Source: an uncultured Christensenellaceae bacterium
Lineage (GTDB): Bacteria > Bacillota > Clostridia > Christensenellales > Borkfalkiaceae
NCBI GenBank assembly: GCA_910586675.1
Contig: CAJUJO010000025.1
Span: 1 to 22,573, forward strand
Length of the DNA stretch: 22,573 bases
Direction of reading: 5' to 3'
Position numbers and translations under genes: made by a program. Shown in pieces: positions 1 to 6,459 of this stretch (position 1 is the stretch's first letter; each line of letters begins with the position of its first letter). Below the pieces are notes generated by a model that was not told the DNA's origin, searched no databases, and saw only the letters and a program-made list of their open reading frames with translations.

Positions 1-2
1 TA

Positions 3-509
3 AATTTTCACGCTGAACTTTTGTCAGCAATTTGTAGTAAGCCCCCATCCAACTCAAAATACAGTAATAAAGAAGTACCTTCTACAATTATTAAGAATTT
101 TGATATTTACAAACACCCTATTGTATCAGAATTTCTTGAAACGAAAGATTTTCAATTATCTTTATTTGATGGCAATGGTTGGTGGCTTCCTATTAAAAGG
201 AATATAATGTTTAATTATGTTTTACCAAATTCAGAGGAAAGTATTTTGGCAACAAGTAGTTTACTTCTTGAAGAATTGAAAGTATATAATTCTTTTGAGT
301 GGAATGCCGATAGAAATACTATCATTTCGTGGAGCAAAACAGAAGGTTATCCTGCTGATATGGTATATAGCAAGGAAAACGGAATAGAAGAAGCACATAA
401 ACATATGGCATATAATACAGAGTCTTTGGCAAAATTTGCTTTTTCTATCTTATGGCAAGCAGCTGAATTTTCTCTTGAACACGGTGTTGTTATTGTTTAC
501 GATTTTTAA
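3..509 (+). CDS. C-terminal part of an unrecognised protein (5' end outside window)
   Basis: The frame is open from the left edge of the window to a TAA at 507-509, so the visible 168 codons are the end of a longer gene. A TTG at 21 could start a 162-residue protein, but no ribosome binding site precedes it and the frame continues upstream. The protein is soluble-looking and rich in aromatic residues (a Gly-Trp-Trp-Leu-Pro stretch near its middle), with no signal peptide or membrane segment in the visible part. I do not recognise a family. Base composition is clearly AT-rich compared with the GC-rich genes after position 780, which suggests accessory or horizontally acquired DNA. The nearest downstream strong hairpin is at 698-720. 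Confidence 0.6.
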   Translation, partial: NFHAELLSAICSKPPSNSKYSNKEVPSTIIKNFDIYKHPIVSEFLETKDFQLSLFDGNGWWLPIKRNIMFNYVLPNSEESILATSSLLLEELKVYNSFEWNADRNTIISWSKTEGYPADMVYSKENGIEEAHKHMAYNTESLAKFAFSILWQAAEFSLEHGVVIVYDF

Positions 510-574
510 TATTAAGACAAGCACACGCGCCCCTGTCAGTTGGTAGTTTTACCTATGTAATTTATTTATTTTGA

Positions 575-679
575 ATTATAGTTGAAAAGCATTATATTGA
601 TATAGATGATAATACGAAGAAATTGATGTTTGGTATAAATTATAAAAACAGAACGATAAATTTCAATTTATCCTTCTAA
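575..679 (+). pseudogene. Possible remnant of a gene C-terminus (34 codons)
   Basis: Between the first gene and the terminator there is a short open stretch that reads like protein: alternating hydrophobic and polar residues (for example LMFGINYKNRTINFNLSF at its end) closed by TAA at 677-679. It is preceded in frame by TGA at 572-574, and there is no ribosome binding site or ordinary start codon near its beginning, so as it stands it is not a normal gene. It could be the tail of a degraded or frameshifted accessory gene. AT-rich composition matches the preceding gene. The rest of 510-779 holds only the hairpin at 698-720 and the repeat at 737-763. Confidence 0.25.
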
Positions 680-697
680 ATAGTTTGTAGTAAAAAG

Positions 698-720
698 CTC
701 TCGAACATATCGTTCGAGAG
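698..720. terminator. Bidirectional intrinsic terminator
   Basis: Perfect 9-bp inverted repeat CTCTCGAAC / GTTCGAGAG with the 5-nt loop ATATC. On the plus strand it is followed by TTCTTTATTGTT, on the minus strand by CTTTTT. It can end the AT-rich plus-strand gene and the minus-strand operon finishing at 780. Confidence 0.75.
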
Positions 721-736
721 TTCTTTATTGTTATTC

Positions 737-763
737 GTTTTTTATTCCCTACGGGAATTGTGC
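737..763 (-). repeat. Palindromic A-tract element, left copy
   Basis: Read on the minus strand it is an imperfect palindrome TTCCC-GTA-GGGAA preceded by GCACAA and followed by T and an A6 tract. A second copy lies at 20900-20927 on the plus strand: 24 of 27 aligned positions match, plus one extra A. Both copies sit just 3' of GC-rich genes, in front of the hairpin terminator that borders AT-rich DNA. It may be a dispersed intergenic repeat. Confidence 0.55.
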
Positions 764-779
764 TTTCTTTGCGCCTATT

Positions 780-1010
780 TTATATGACCGGCTCGAAGCG
801 GTATTCCTGTTCCGCGTTCGGATATTTCTCTTTGTCCACGGGGGAAAGAAACATTTCCTTGGGACGGGCGTAGAGCTCCCGCTCCCCGTAAAGCGCGCGG
901 TATATGACGAGCTCCCCGCCCGTTTCGCTGTCCCGCGCGACGCCTTCGACGTAGTACGAATTGCCCTTAAAATGGCGGTATACGCCGTGTATTACGATTT
1001 CATGCATCAT
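780..1010 (-). CDS. DUF1653 family protein
   Basis: A 76-residue soluble protein that matches the whole length of the DUF1653 family: an N-terminal 'GVYRHFKGNSYYV' motif, then 'SETGGELVIYRALYG', then 'ARPKEMFLSPV'. The family is widespread in bacteria; its biochemical role is not established. It has two consecutive ATG codons at its start; AGGA about 8 nt upstream favours the first. It is the last gene of a minus-strand operon, 10 nt after the membrane protein gene, and the bidirectional hairpin at 698-720 lies downstream. The family call is firm; the function is unknown. Confidence 0.85.
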   Translation of the reverse strand: MMHEIVIHGVYRHFKGNSYYVEGVARDSETGGELVIYRALYGERELYARPKEMFLSPVDKEKYPNAEQEYRFEPVI

Positions 1011-1020
1011 TCTCTTTTTC

Positions 1021-2094
1021 CTATTCTTCCGCTACTTCCTTCACGCACTTTTCGGGAAACACCCTTTCTATCTCTTCGTAAACGCCGCCCGCGTCGGGAA
1101 AGCGGAACGCGCCGTAAGGGCACTCCGCCCGCACGAAGCGAAGCCCGTCCTTTTCCTCGGCGGAAATTTTTATTATTTCCTCCCATTTCAGAAACACCCG
1201 CTCGGCGCGGTTTTCCTCGCTCCAATAAAGGCCCTCGCGGTAGACGGAAAGGCTGCTCTTCGCACGAAAGAAGTTATACGTGAATTTCGCGGCAAAAAAG
1301 ATTCCGAACACCGCCAGCACGGAGCCGACGGAAGAGGAGAGCGTAAAGGCAATCGCGCCGCCCGCAATCACCGCCGCCAGACCGACTGCCGCAACTACGG
1401 CGGAGGTTTTACGCTTCTTCCTGTCGGGAATGACGAATTTTTTCAGCAGCGTGAATTTTTCCGCCTTCTCCGCTTCCCCGCGCGGCGGACGTTCGCCGAC
1501 GAGCGTAAGTCCGTATTTTTCGAGACAAGCATATAAACGCTCCTTCCCGTCCGTCTGAATGAGGGCGGGCGGTTCTCCTTTTTCCGCTTTGCCCGATTTG
1601 GCGAGGTACTTTACGGGAATTTCCAGAACCGCGCTCCATTCCCCTTTTTCCTTGGGCGCGCGGCGCGTGCAAACGGAAAAGAGGCGAATTTCCGCGTAAG
1701 GCACCCGAATGGTTTTACTCCCTTTTTGCGGAGCGGCGGCGTGCAGGCGGAGTTCTTCCTTCGTAAAGGTCGCAAGCGTTCCGTCGCCGACGAAGAAGCT
1801 GTCCTCGGAATCGATGCGCTCCGCGCAGTCCTTTTCCTTCTTCTCCGCGCGGGAAGCGCATTGAAAGAGCCAATACGCGAAAAGACCGAACACGATTGCA
1901 CCGACGATAAGCCCCGCCGCAACAGATGCAAAGATAAAATCCCTGCCCGTGTTCCGCGCGCTCACACCGACGATGACGAGCAGCACCGCCGAAGCGATCA
2001 TCGCGCAAAAGGCGGTTATGCCGAAAATCCATCCGAAAATGCCGCAGACGCGCCGTCTGCGGCAATATTTCTCCCGTTCTTTGAATAAGTCCAT
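1021..2094 (-). CDS. Membrane protein of unknown function with two hydrophobic hairpins
   Basis: A 357-residue protein with two N-terminal membrane segments (about residues 17-43 and 52-78), a soluble basic stretch of roughly 150 residues, two more membrane segments (about 231-285) and a C-terminal soluble domain of about 75 residues with the look of a small beta-rich PH-like or YcxB-like module (LSVYREGLYW ... FLKWEEIIKI). That resemblance is inference from pattern only. The start ATG has AAGGA seven nt upstream, inside the end of the XRE gene, and the gap between the two genes is 3 nt, so they are co-transcribed and probably translationally coupled. It probably acts at the membrane with the regulator encoded just before it. 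Confidence 0.7.
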   Translation of the reverse strand: MDLFKEREKYCRRRRVCGIFGWIFGITAFCAMIASAVLLVIVGVSARNTGRDFIFASVAAGLIVGAIVFGLFAYWLFQCASRAEKKEKDCAERIDSEDSFFVGDGTLATFTKEELRLHAAAPQKGSKTIRVPYAEIRLFSVCTRRAPKEKGEWSAVLEIPVKYLAKSGKAEKGEPPALIQTDGKERLYACLEKYGLTLVGERPPRGEAEKAEKFTLLKKFVIPDRKKRKTSAVVAAVGLAAVIAGGAIAFTLSSSVGSVLAVFGIFFAAKFTYNFFRAKSSLSVYREGLYWSEENRAERVFLKWEEIIKISAEEKDGLRFVRAECPYGAFRFPDAGGVYEEIERVFPEKCVKEVAEE

Positions 2095-2097
2095 AAC

Positions 2098-2730
2098 TCA
2101 ATCCTTAAAATGCGCTTTCTTGCGCCACACGAAAAAGAAGAGCGCAAGGATTTGCAGGGGCACGCCGATTAAAAACAACAACCAGGAATTGGACTGAATG
2201 ATTTCGGGTAGCGGCAGCGCCCAAAAGGTGAAAAACACGCAGGCGAGGGCGCTCCATACGAGGACGGAAACGGATAAGATCCTCACCCATTTATAGTGCC
2301 AGATGCAGCTGAATACGAGCACGACGATTGCCGTTGCAGGCACAGCGTAGAGGAATACCAGCCATTTGTATTGCAGCGTCGAGCCGAAAATGCCGAGCAA
2401 CACGAACAGCACGACGGCGACGAGCCAGCACAGCCCGCCCGACAACAATACCGTAATGAGCCTTTGGCGCAACTTTGCGTTTTTTGGCATGACCTGCTCC
2501 TTTTCGTTGGAGTGGTCCCGCACCAAATCGTCTACGGAAACGCCGAACAGATCGGCAAGCTGAACGAGAATGCGGACGTCGGGAATGCCGTTGCCCTGCT
2601 CCCATTTGGAAACCGATTTATCCGAATAATTCAATTTTTCGGCGAGCTCGAGCTGAGTGAGATTTGCCATCTTTCTCAGACGCGTAATGTTCTGCCCGAC
2701 GGTAACCGCCAATTGATCCTGCTCTTCCAT
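2098..2730 (-). CDS. XRE-family helix-turn-helix regulator with C-terminal membrane domain
   Basis: A 210-residue protein. Residues about 10-70 form a Cro/CI-type helix-turn-helix (LTQLELAEKL, then SVSKWEQG and the DLFGVSVDDLV ending typical of the family). The remainder holds four hydrophobic segments separated by short loops and a basic C-terminus, so it is a membrane-anchored DNA-binding protein, an architecture common in Clostridia for regulators of neighbouring membrane functions. It heads the operon with the 357-residue membrane protein and the DUF1653 gene. The ATG at 2728-2730 lies only 6 nt after a consensus -10 box, so there is no room for a ribosome binding site. An alternative TTG six codons downstream has AGGA in front of it. 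See findings. Confidence 0.85.
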   Translation of the reverse strand: MEEQDQLAVTVGQNITRLRKMANLTQLELAEKLNYSDKSVSKWEQGNGIPDVRILVQLADLFGVSVDDLVRDHSNEKEQVMPKNAKLRQRLITVLLSGGLCWLVAVVLFVLLGIFGSTLQYKWLVFLYAVPATAIVVLVFSCIWHYKWVRILSVSVLVWSALACVFFTFWALPLPEIIQSNSWLLFLIGVPLQILALFFFVWRKKAHFKD

Positions 2731-2736
2731 ATCTTT

Positions 2737-2764
2737 ATTATACAGAAATACGAAGAAAAGTCAA
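2737..2764 (-). promoter_or_regulatory. Sigma-A promoter of the XRE operon
   Basis: On the minus strand TTGACT (2759-2764), a 16-nt spacer and TATAAT (2737-2742). The predicted transcription start falls on or next to the A of the ATG at 2730, implying a leaderless message. Confidence 0.8.
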
Positions 2765-2778
2765 TAGTTCTACTGTGA

Positions 2779-2803
2779 GTAGAGCGTGAAATTTTCACTC
2801 TAC
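2779..2803. promoter_or_regulatory. Bulged palindrome, possible operator for the XRE regulator
   Basis: Arms GTAGA (2779-2783) and GTGAAA (2786-2791) pair with TTTCAC (2793-2798) and TCTAC (2799-2803), with a 2-nt asymmetry. It sits just upstream of the -35 box of the XRE operon, a usual place for autoregulatory binding. Confidence 0.35.
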
Positions 2804-2883
2804 CGCGCAAAATATGAGAGATAGAGACGAAAACCGACACAGTAGGTTGAAATATTCTGCAATGAGCGGTAAAATATGATTAT

Positions 2884-3003
2884 GGGCGCAGGAAAAGCGC
2901 CGTGCTCCCTTCCGCAAAAAAGCGCGGGCGGTCCCAGCCGCAAACGCTTTTTACTCTCCAATATTTAAGAGCGCCCTGCCTGTTCGGCAGGGCGCTCTTA
3001 TTT
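2884..3003 (+). other. GC-rich structured stretch ending in a strong hairpin, unidentified
   Basis: Inside the gene-poor 2731-3397 interval the sequence from about 2884 is suddenly GC-rich and foldable. It shows GGCGC (2885-2889) pairing with GCGCC (2897-2901), an outer AAAAAGCG (2917-2924) with CGCTTTTT (2945-2952) enclosing GCGG/CCGC (2928-2931 and 2938-2941), then the 14-bp hairpin at 2967-2999. A 30-codon frame with ATG at 2876 and TAA at 2966-2968 also fits, with only a weak ribosome binding site. It may be a small RNA with its terminator, or a remnant. I do not recognise a known RNA family. Confidence 0.3.
2967..2999. terminator. Strong intrinsic terminator hairpin
   Basis: Perfect 14-bp stem, AAGAGCGCCCTGCC / GGCAGGGCGCTCTT, with loop TGTTC. 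The plus-strand side is followed by ATTTCACATATTTATTT; the minus-strand side by AAATATT, so the U-tract is modest on either strand. Confidence 0.65.
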
Positions 3004-3123
3004 CACATATTTATTTAACTCTTTATAATTCCATGACGCGACTAAAATGAATATTCTTATAACTAAAAATATTAAATTTTTTTAAGTTCTTCAATTATTT
3101 TGAAGTTTCAGTTTCTAACAAAC

Positions 3124-3222
3124 TTACCCCCCCCCTTTGAATATAACTCTGTGTAAACACAATAAGCACTATCCGTATCGTAAAACATTCTACTGCCTGT
3201 CCCGAACGTGTTATTATTCATT
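3124..3222 (-). CDS. Candidate short reading frame (32 residues from ATG) with a G9 tract
   Basis: On the minus strand a frame open from 3264 to a TAA at 3124-3126 reads as a plausible peptide: ...CKVIAIAMNNNTF, then SRMFYDTDSAYCVYTELYSK and three glycines. From its internal ATG (3220-3222) it would be 32 residues; no ribosome binding site precedes that ATG, so it may equally be the C-terminal remnant of a lost gene. The three final glycine codons are nine consecutive G, directly before the stop. I do not recognise the family. Surroundings are AT-rich intergenic DNA. The rest of 3000-3350 shows only hairpins. Confidence 0.3.
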
Positions 3223-3270
3223 GCAATCGCAATAACTTTACATGGCTGTATTTCAACGGATTTTTATCGT

Positions 3271-3295
3271 TCTCGAACATTCACACGATTCGAGA
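3271..3295 (+). terminator. Hairpin with T-tract
   Basis: TCTCGAA (3271-3277) and TTCGAGA (3289-3295) form a 7-bp stem, followed by GTTTTTA on the plus strand. No annotated plus-strand gene ends here; it resembles the 698-720 hairpin in sequence. Confidence 0.4.
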
Positions 3296-3352
3296 GTTTT
3301 TACTATTCCGCAGAAAACCGTTCTATACTTTTTCAACCTGTAAAAGCGCAAA

Positions 3353-3379
3353 AAAGGGAGAGCGTTACGCTCTCCCTTT
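3353..3379 (-). terminator. Intrinsic terminator of the rubrerythrin gene
   Basis: A 12-bp perfect stem AAAGGGAGAGCG / CGCTCTCCCTTT with a 3-nt loop, followed on the minus strand by a T6 run. It begins about 19 nt after the rubrerythrin stop codon. Confidence 0.85.
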
Positions 3380-3397
3380 CCGTTTTTACTGAAATTA

Positions 3398-3919
3398 TCA
3401 GTTAAAATACCGCTTCAACAGCCCTTTGAAGCCTGCGCCGTGACGCGCTTCGTCCTTCGCCATTTCGTGCACGGTGTCGTGAATGGCGTCGAAGCCGAGC
3501 TCCTTAGCCCGCCTTGCAAGCATGAGCTTTCCTTCGCAAGCGCCCGCTTCCGCATTCGCGCGGAGTTCGAGGTTCTTTTTCGTGGAAGGCGTTACGACCT
3601 CGCCGAGAAGCTCAGCAAATTTGCTTGCATGCTCCGCTTCCTCCCAGGCATAACGCTTATAAGCTTCCGCAATTTCGGGATAGCCTTCACGTTCGGCTAC
3701 GCGCGCCATTGCAAGATACATTCCCACTTCGGTGCATTCGCCCTCGAAGTTGGCGTGAAGCCCGTCCATGATCTCCTTATCGTCCACTTTGCCGTCCCCT
3801 ACGTGATGCTCGCAGGCAAACCCTTTGTCCTCGATGGGAACAAACTTCTTCGCTTTGCATACGGGGCAAACCTCTACGCCGTCTTCGACGATTTCGCCGC
3901 AAACCGCACATCTTTTCAT
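3398..3919 (-). CDS. Reverse rubrerythrin (N-terminal rubredoxin domain, C-terminal diiron domain)
   Basis: A 173-residue protein. The N-terminus carries a rubredoxin-like iron site with Cys4-x2-Cys7 and Cys18-x2-Cys21. The rest is a ferritin-like four-helix domain with glutamate/histidine motifs (FEGECTEVGMYLAMA, then WEEAEHASKF, later HEMAKDEARHGAGF). The rubredoxin-first order is the reverse of classical rubrerythrin and marks the reverse rubrerythrin type, which in anaerobes reduces hydrogen peroxide, and oxygen in studied clostridia, with electrons from NADH-dependent partners. ATG at 3917-3919 was chosen because AGGAG lies 10 nt upstream; a TTG three codons earlier would be only 2 nt from it. 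It has its own promoter and terminator, so it is monocistronic. No other oxidative-stress gene lies nearby. Confidence 0.92.
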   Translation of the reverse strand: MKRCAVCGEIVEDGVEVCPVCKAKKFVPIEDKGFACEHHVGDGKVDDKEIMDGLHANFEGECTEVGMYLAMARVAEREGYPEIAEAYKRYAWEEAEHASKFAELLGEVVTPSTKKNLELRANAEAGACEGKLMLARRAKELGFDAIHDTVHEMAKDEARHGAGFKGLLKRYFN

Positions 3920-3949
3920 AACAAACAATCTCCTCTTTAAGTTTTTTGT

Positions 3950-3978
3950 ATTATATCATAAATAAGATTGAATATCAA
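3950..3978 (-). promoter_or_regulatory. Sigma-A promoter of the rubrerythrin gene
   Basis: On the minus strand TTGATA (3973-3978), 17-nt spacer, TATAAT (3950-3955). A leader of about 25 nt carries AGAGGAG. No obvious PerR-type palindrome was recognised around it. Confidence 0.8.
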
Positions 3979-3996
3979 TAGTTTTCAGGAAAATTT

Positions 3997-4644
3997 TTAC
4001 GCGTTTTCCAAAATTTTTTCCAGCTCGTCAAAGCTGTGCGCGAATCGCACGGCGCCCGCTTTTTCCAGCTGTTCGCGCGTGCGATACCCCCAAAGGCAGG
4101 AAACGCCGAACATCCCCGCATTGATCGCCGTGCGCGCATCCGGTTCGCCGTCGCCGACGAACGCGCACGCCGCGGGCGGCACGTGCATTTTTAACGCGGC
4201 ATAAAGGGCAAGCGAAGGATCGGGCTTACAGGGAAACATACCCGTTTCCCCGCCGATGAAATCGAACGGAATTTCGCTTAAAAACTGAGAGATGCAATTA
4301 TCCGCCGCCGACTGCATTTTATTGGTGATGACGGCAAGTTTCACTCCCCGCGCCGCCAGGCGGAGCAAAAACTCCCTTTCCCCTTCAAACACACGGGTAT
4401 AGCGGTTGTCTCCCCCGGCATACAATCCGGAAAAGTAAGAAAGGCACTCCTCTTTGTTTTTCGCGTCTGCGGGAACGACCCGCTCGACGAGTTCCCTCAC
4501 GCCGTCGCCGATGCTTCGGGAAACGACCTCGCGCGAGACCTGCGGATAGCCGAATTTTTTGAGCATGGCATTGACGCATGCGCGGATGTCCTCCACGGTG
4601 TCGAGGAGCGTACCGTCCAAATCGAATAAAACAGCCTTTACCAT
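3997..4644 (-). CDS. HAD-superfamily phosphatase, phosphoglycolate phosphatase (Gph)-like
   Basis: A 215-residue cytoplasmic hydrolase. Motif I is FDLDGTLLDT at residues 7-16 with the nucleophile Asp8 and acid/base Asp10; motif II is the VITNK stretch; the conserved lysine lies in CKPDPS; motif IV is GDGEPDA. A helical cap domain lies between motifs I and II, as in Gph/PgmB-type enzymes, which dephosphorylate small phosphorylated metabolites. The exact substrate cannot be read from sequence. A longer frame reaches back to 4680 inside argS, but ATG at 4642-4644 follows an AGGG-containing ribosome binding site and starts directly before motif I. It lies 7 nt after argS and is probably co-transcribed with it. 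Confidence 0.88.
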   Translation of the reverse strand: MVKAVLFDLDGTLLDTVEDIRACVNAMLKKFGYPQVSREVVSRSIGDGVRELVERVVPADAKNKEECLSYFSGLYAGGDNRYTRVFEGEREFLLRLAARGVKLAVITNKMQSAADNCISQFLSEIPFDFIGGETGMFPCKPDPSLALYAALKMHVPPAACAFVGDGEPDARTAINAGMFGVSCLWGYRTREQLEKAGAVRFAHSFDELEKILENA

Positions 4645-4651
4645 ACCGCCC

Positions 4652-6340
4652 TCACATTTTTTCGGGAACGCCGATTCCAAGCAGCGTCAACGCGTTCGTC
4701 AATACGGTGAGCGTCGCTTCCGTAAGCGCCAATCGGAAGGCGCGCACGCCCTCTTCCGCCTGCAAAATTTTGCAATCGAAATAGAATTTATTGAACTTCT
4801 GCGCCGAATCCACGCAAAACCGCGCGACGTAGCTCGGCTCGTATTTTTCCGCCGCCGCGCGCACGATTTCGGGAAATTCGCCCAGCGCTTTTAACAGCTC
4901 GAACTCCTGCGGGCAGGGTTCGGAAACATCTTCCGCGCTCCAAGCATACCCTTCCGCCCGCGCCTTTGCGAGAACGGAAGCCGCGCGCGCGCAGGTGTAC
5001 TGCACGTAAACGCTCGTCTCTCCGTCGAAATTGAGCGCCTTATCGTACGAAAAGGTGATATCCTTGATCTTGTTGTTATAGAGCGCGCCGAACACCACCG
5101 CGCCAACGCCCACCTTTTCGGCGACTTCCCTTTTGTTTTCGAGCGCGGAATTTTTCTCGTCGATGACGGCATACGCCTTTTCCACGCATTTCGTAATGAC
5201 GTCTTCCAGCCAAACGACCTTTCCCTTCCGGGTGGACATGGCGCCGTCCTCAAGGGAAACCATGCCGTACGCAATGTGCACGAGATCCTTTGCCCACTCC
5301 TTCCCCATGAGCTCCAACACCTTGAAGAACTGCTTAAAGTGGAGATTCTGCTGATAGGCGACGACGTAAAGGCATTTATCGAAGTCGTAGGTGTTCTTTC
5401 TGTAAATCGCCGCCGCCAGATCACGCGTGGCGTAGAGCGACGCGCCGTCCGAACGGAGAATGAGGCAGGGCGGCATGCCGTATGGTTCCAAATCGACGAT
5501 TTGCGCCCCTTCGCTCTCCTTCAACAAGCCTTTTTCTTTCAACTCGTCGACGACAGGCTGCATCTTATCGGTATAAAAACGTTCGCCGAGATAGCTGTCG
5601 AAGGTAATATGCAAGCGTTCATATATCGTCTTTACGTAAGCGAGCGTTAACGATTTGAACCACTCGAACAATTCGTTGGCTTCCTTATCGCCGCTCTCGA
5701 TGAGGCGGAAGTTTTCGCGCGCCTCGCGCTCCATCTCCTCGTCCGCTTCCTCGTTGAAGCGCACGTACAGCGCATTGATCGCGTGAATGCCGCCCTTTTC
5801 CACTTCGTCTTTCTTTCCCCAGCGCTTATATGCGGAAATGAGCTTGCCGAACTGCGTTCCGTAATCGCCGAGGTGGTTGATCCCGACCGCATGATACCCG
5901 AGAAAGTTGAAAATACGGTACAGCGCGCCGCCCAGCACCGTTGTAGAAAGGTGTCCGATGTGAAAGGGCTTGGCAATATTGACGGAGGAATAGTCGATGC
6001 AGACGGTTTTTCCCGCGCCGAGGTCGGAAGCGCCGTAACGCGCGCCCTCTTTGAAAATGCGTAAAAGCACGTCCTCCGCAAGTCCCCGTCTGTTTACCTT
6101 AAAATTGAGATAGCCGTTGACGGCGGACACTTCTCCGATCACTTCGTCCGTAGGGTAAGCGTTTTTCAGCTCCTCGGCGATGGCAACGGGGCTCTTGCGC
6201 ATAACCTTTGCAAACTTGAAGCAAGGGAGCGCAAAATCGCCCATCGCGGGATCGGGCGGAACGGCGATCGATTCGGCGATTTCCCGCGCGGAAACGCCCT
6301 CTGCGGCAAGCCTTTCGGCAATGTACGATTTATAATCCAT
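4652..6340 (-). CDS. argS: Arginyl-tRNA synthetase
   Basis: A 562-residue class I aminoacyl-tRNA synthetase that charges tRNA-Arg with arginine. It has the N-terminal Arg-tRNA-synt domain (residues 1-85), the catalytic core with HIGH at 127-130 (KPFHIGHLSTT) and the substrate stretch NHLGDYGTQFGKLI that follows, and MSTRKG at 368-373 in place of a canonical KMSKS loop. The C-terminal DALR anticodon-binding helices occupy about 440-562. Length is typical. Ten codons upstream another ATG is open, but ATG at 6338-6340 follows GTGAGG with a 9-nt spacing and begins the usual N-terminus. It is divergent from ychF with a 119-nt shared promoter region, which is too short for a T-box leader. The HAD phosphatase gene follows 7 nt later. 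Confidence 0.97.
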   Translation of the reverse strand: MDYKSYIAERLAAEGVSAREIAESIAVPPDPAMGDFALPCFKFAKVMRKSPVAIAEELKNAYPTDEVIGEVSAVNGYLNFKVNRRGLAEDVLLRIFKEGARYGASDLGAGKTVCIDYSSVNIAKPFHIGHLSTTVLGGALYRIFNFLGYHAVGINHLGDYGTQFGKLISAYKRWGKKDEVEKGGIHAINALYVRFNEEADEEMEREARENFRLIESGDKEANELFEWFKSLTLAYVKTIYERLHITFDSYLGERFYTDKMQPVVDELKEKGLLKESEGAQIVDLEPYGMPPCLILRSDGASLYATRDLAAAIYRKNTYDFDKCLYVVAYQQNLHFKQFFKVLELMGKEWAKDLVHIAYGMVSLEDGAMSTRKGKVVWLEDVITKCVEKAYAVIDEKNSALENKREVAEKVGVGAVVFGALYNNKIKDITFSYDKALNFDGETSVYVQYTCARAASVLAKARAEGYAWSAEDVSEPCPQEFELLKALGEFPEIVRAAAEKYEPSYVARFCVDSAQKFNKFYFDCKILQAEEGVRAFRLALTEATLTVLTNALTLLGIGVPEKM

Positions 6341-6360
6341 AATAAAATTCCTCACCGATA

Positions 6361-6389
6361 ATTTTACCACAATTTTCCCCGCACCGCAA
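6361..6389 (-). promoter_or_regulatory. Promoter of argS
   Basis: Minus-strand TTGCGG (6384-6389), 17-nt spacer and TAAAAT (6361-6366). It gives a leader of about 14 nt carrying GTGAGG. A second -10-like TATAAT on the minus strand (6418-6423) overlaps the ychF -10 box but lacks a good -35. Confidence 0.55.
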
Positions 6390-6398
6390 GCGAAAGAC

Positions 6399-6427
6399 TT
6401 GCCGATTTTTCCGAATTATTATATAAT
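6399..6427 (+). promoter_or_regulatory. Promoter of ychF
   Basis: TTGCCG (6399-6404), 17-nt spacer, TATAAT (6422-6427), then AAGGAG at 6449-6454 five nt before the start codon. Confidence 0.75.
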
Positions 6428-6459
6428 GGAACGGATAAACGTTATCGGAAGGAGCAAAT

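Noticed and set aside
698..720. CGAAC...GTTCG inside the hairpin looks like a Gram-positive LexA (SOS) box
   Set aside because: The centre is 5 nt rather than the required 4, and the perfect 9-bp arms with T-tracts explain it as a terminator.
961..1536. Long plus-strand frame opposite the membrane protein gene
   Set aside because: It is the complement of the minus-strand coding frame, arginine-rich and without a start signal; the minus-strand frame has operon spacing and a ribosome binding site.
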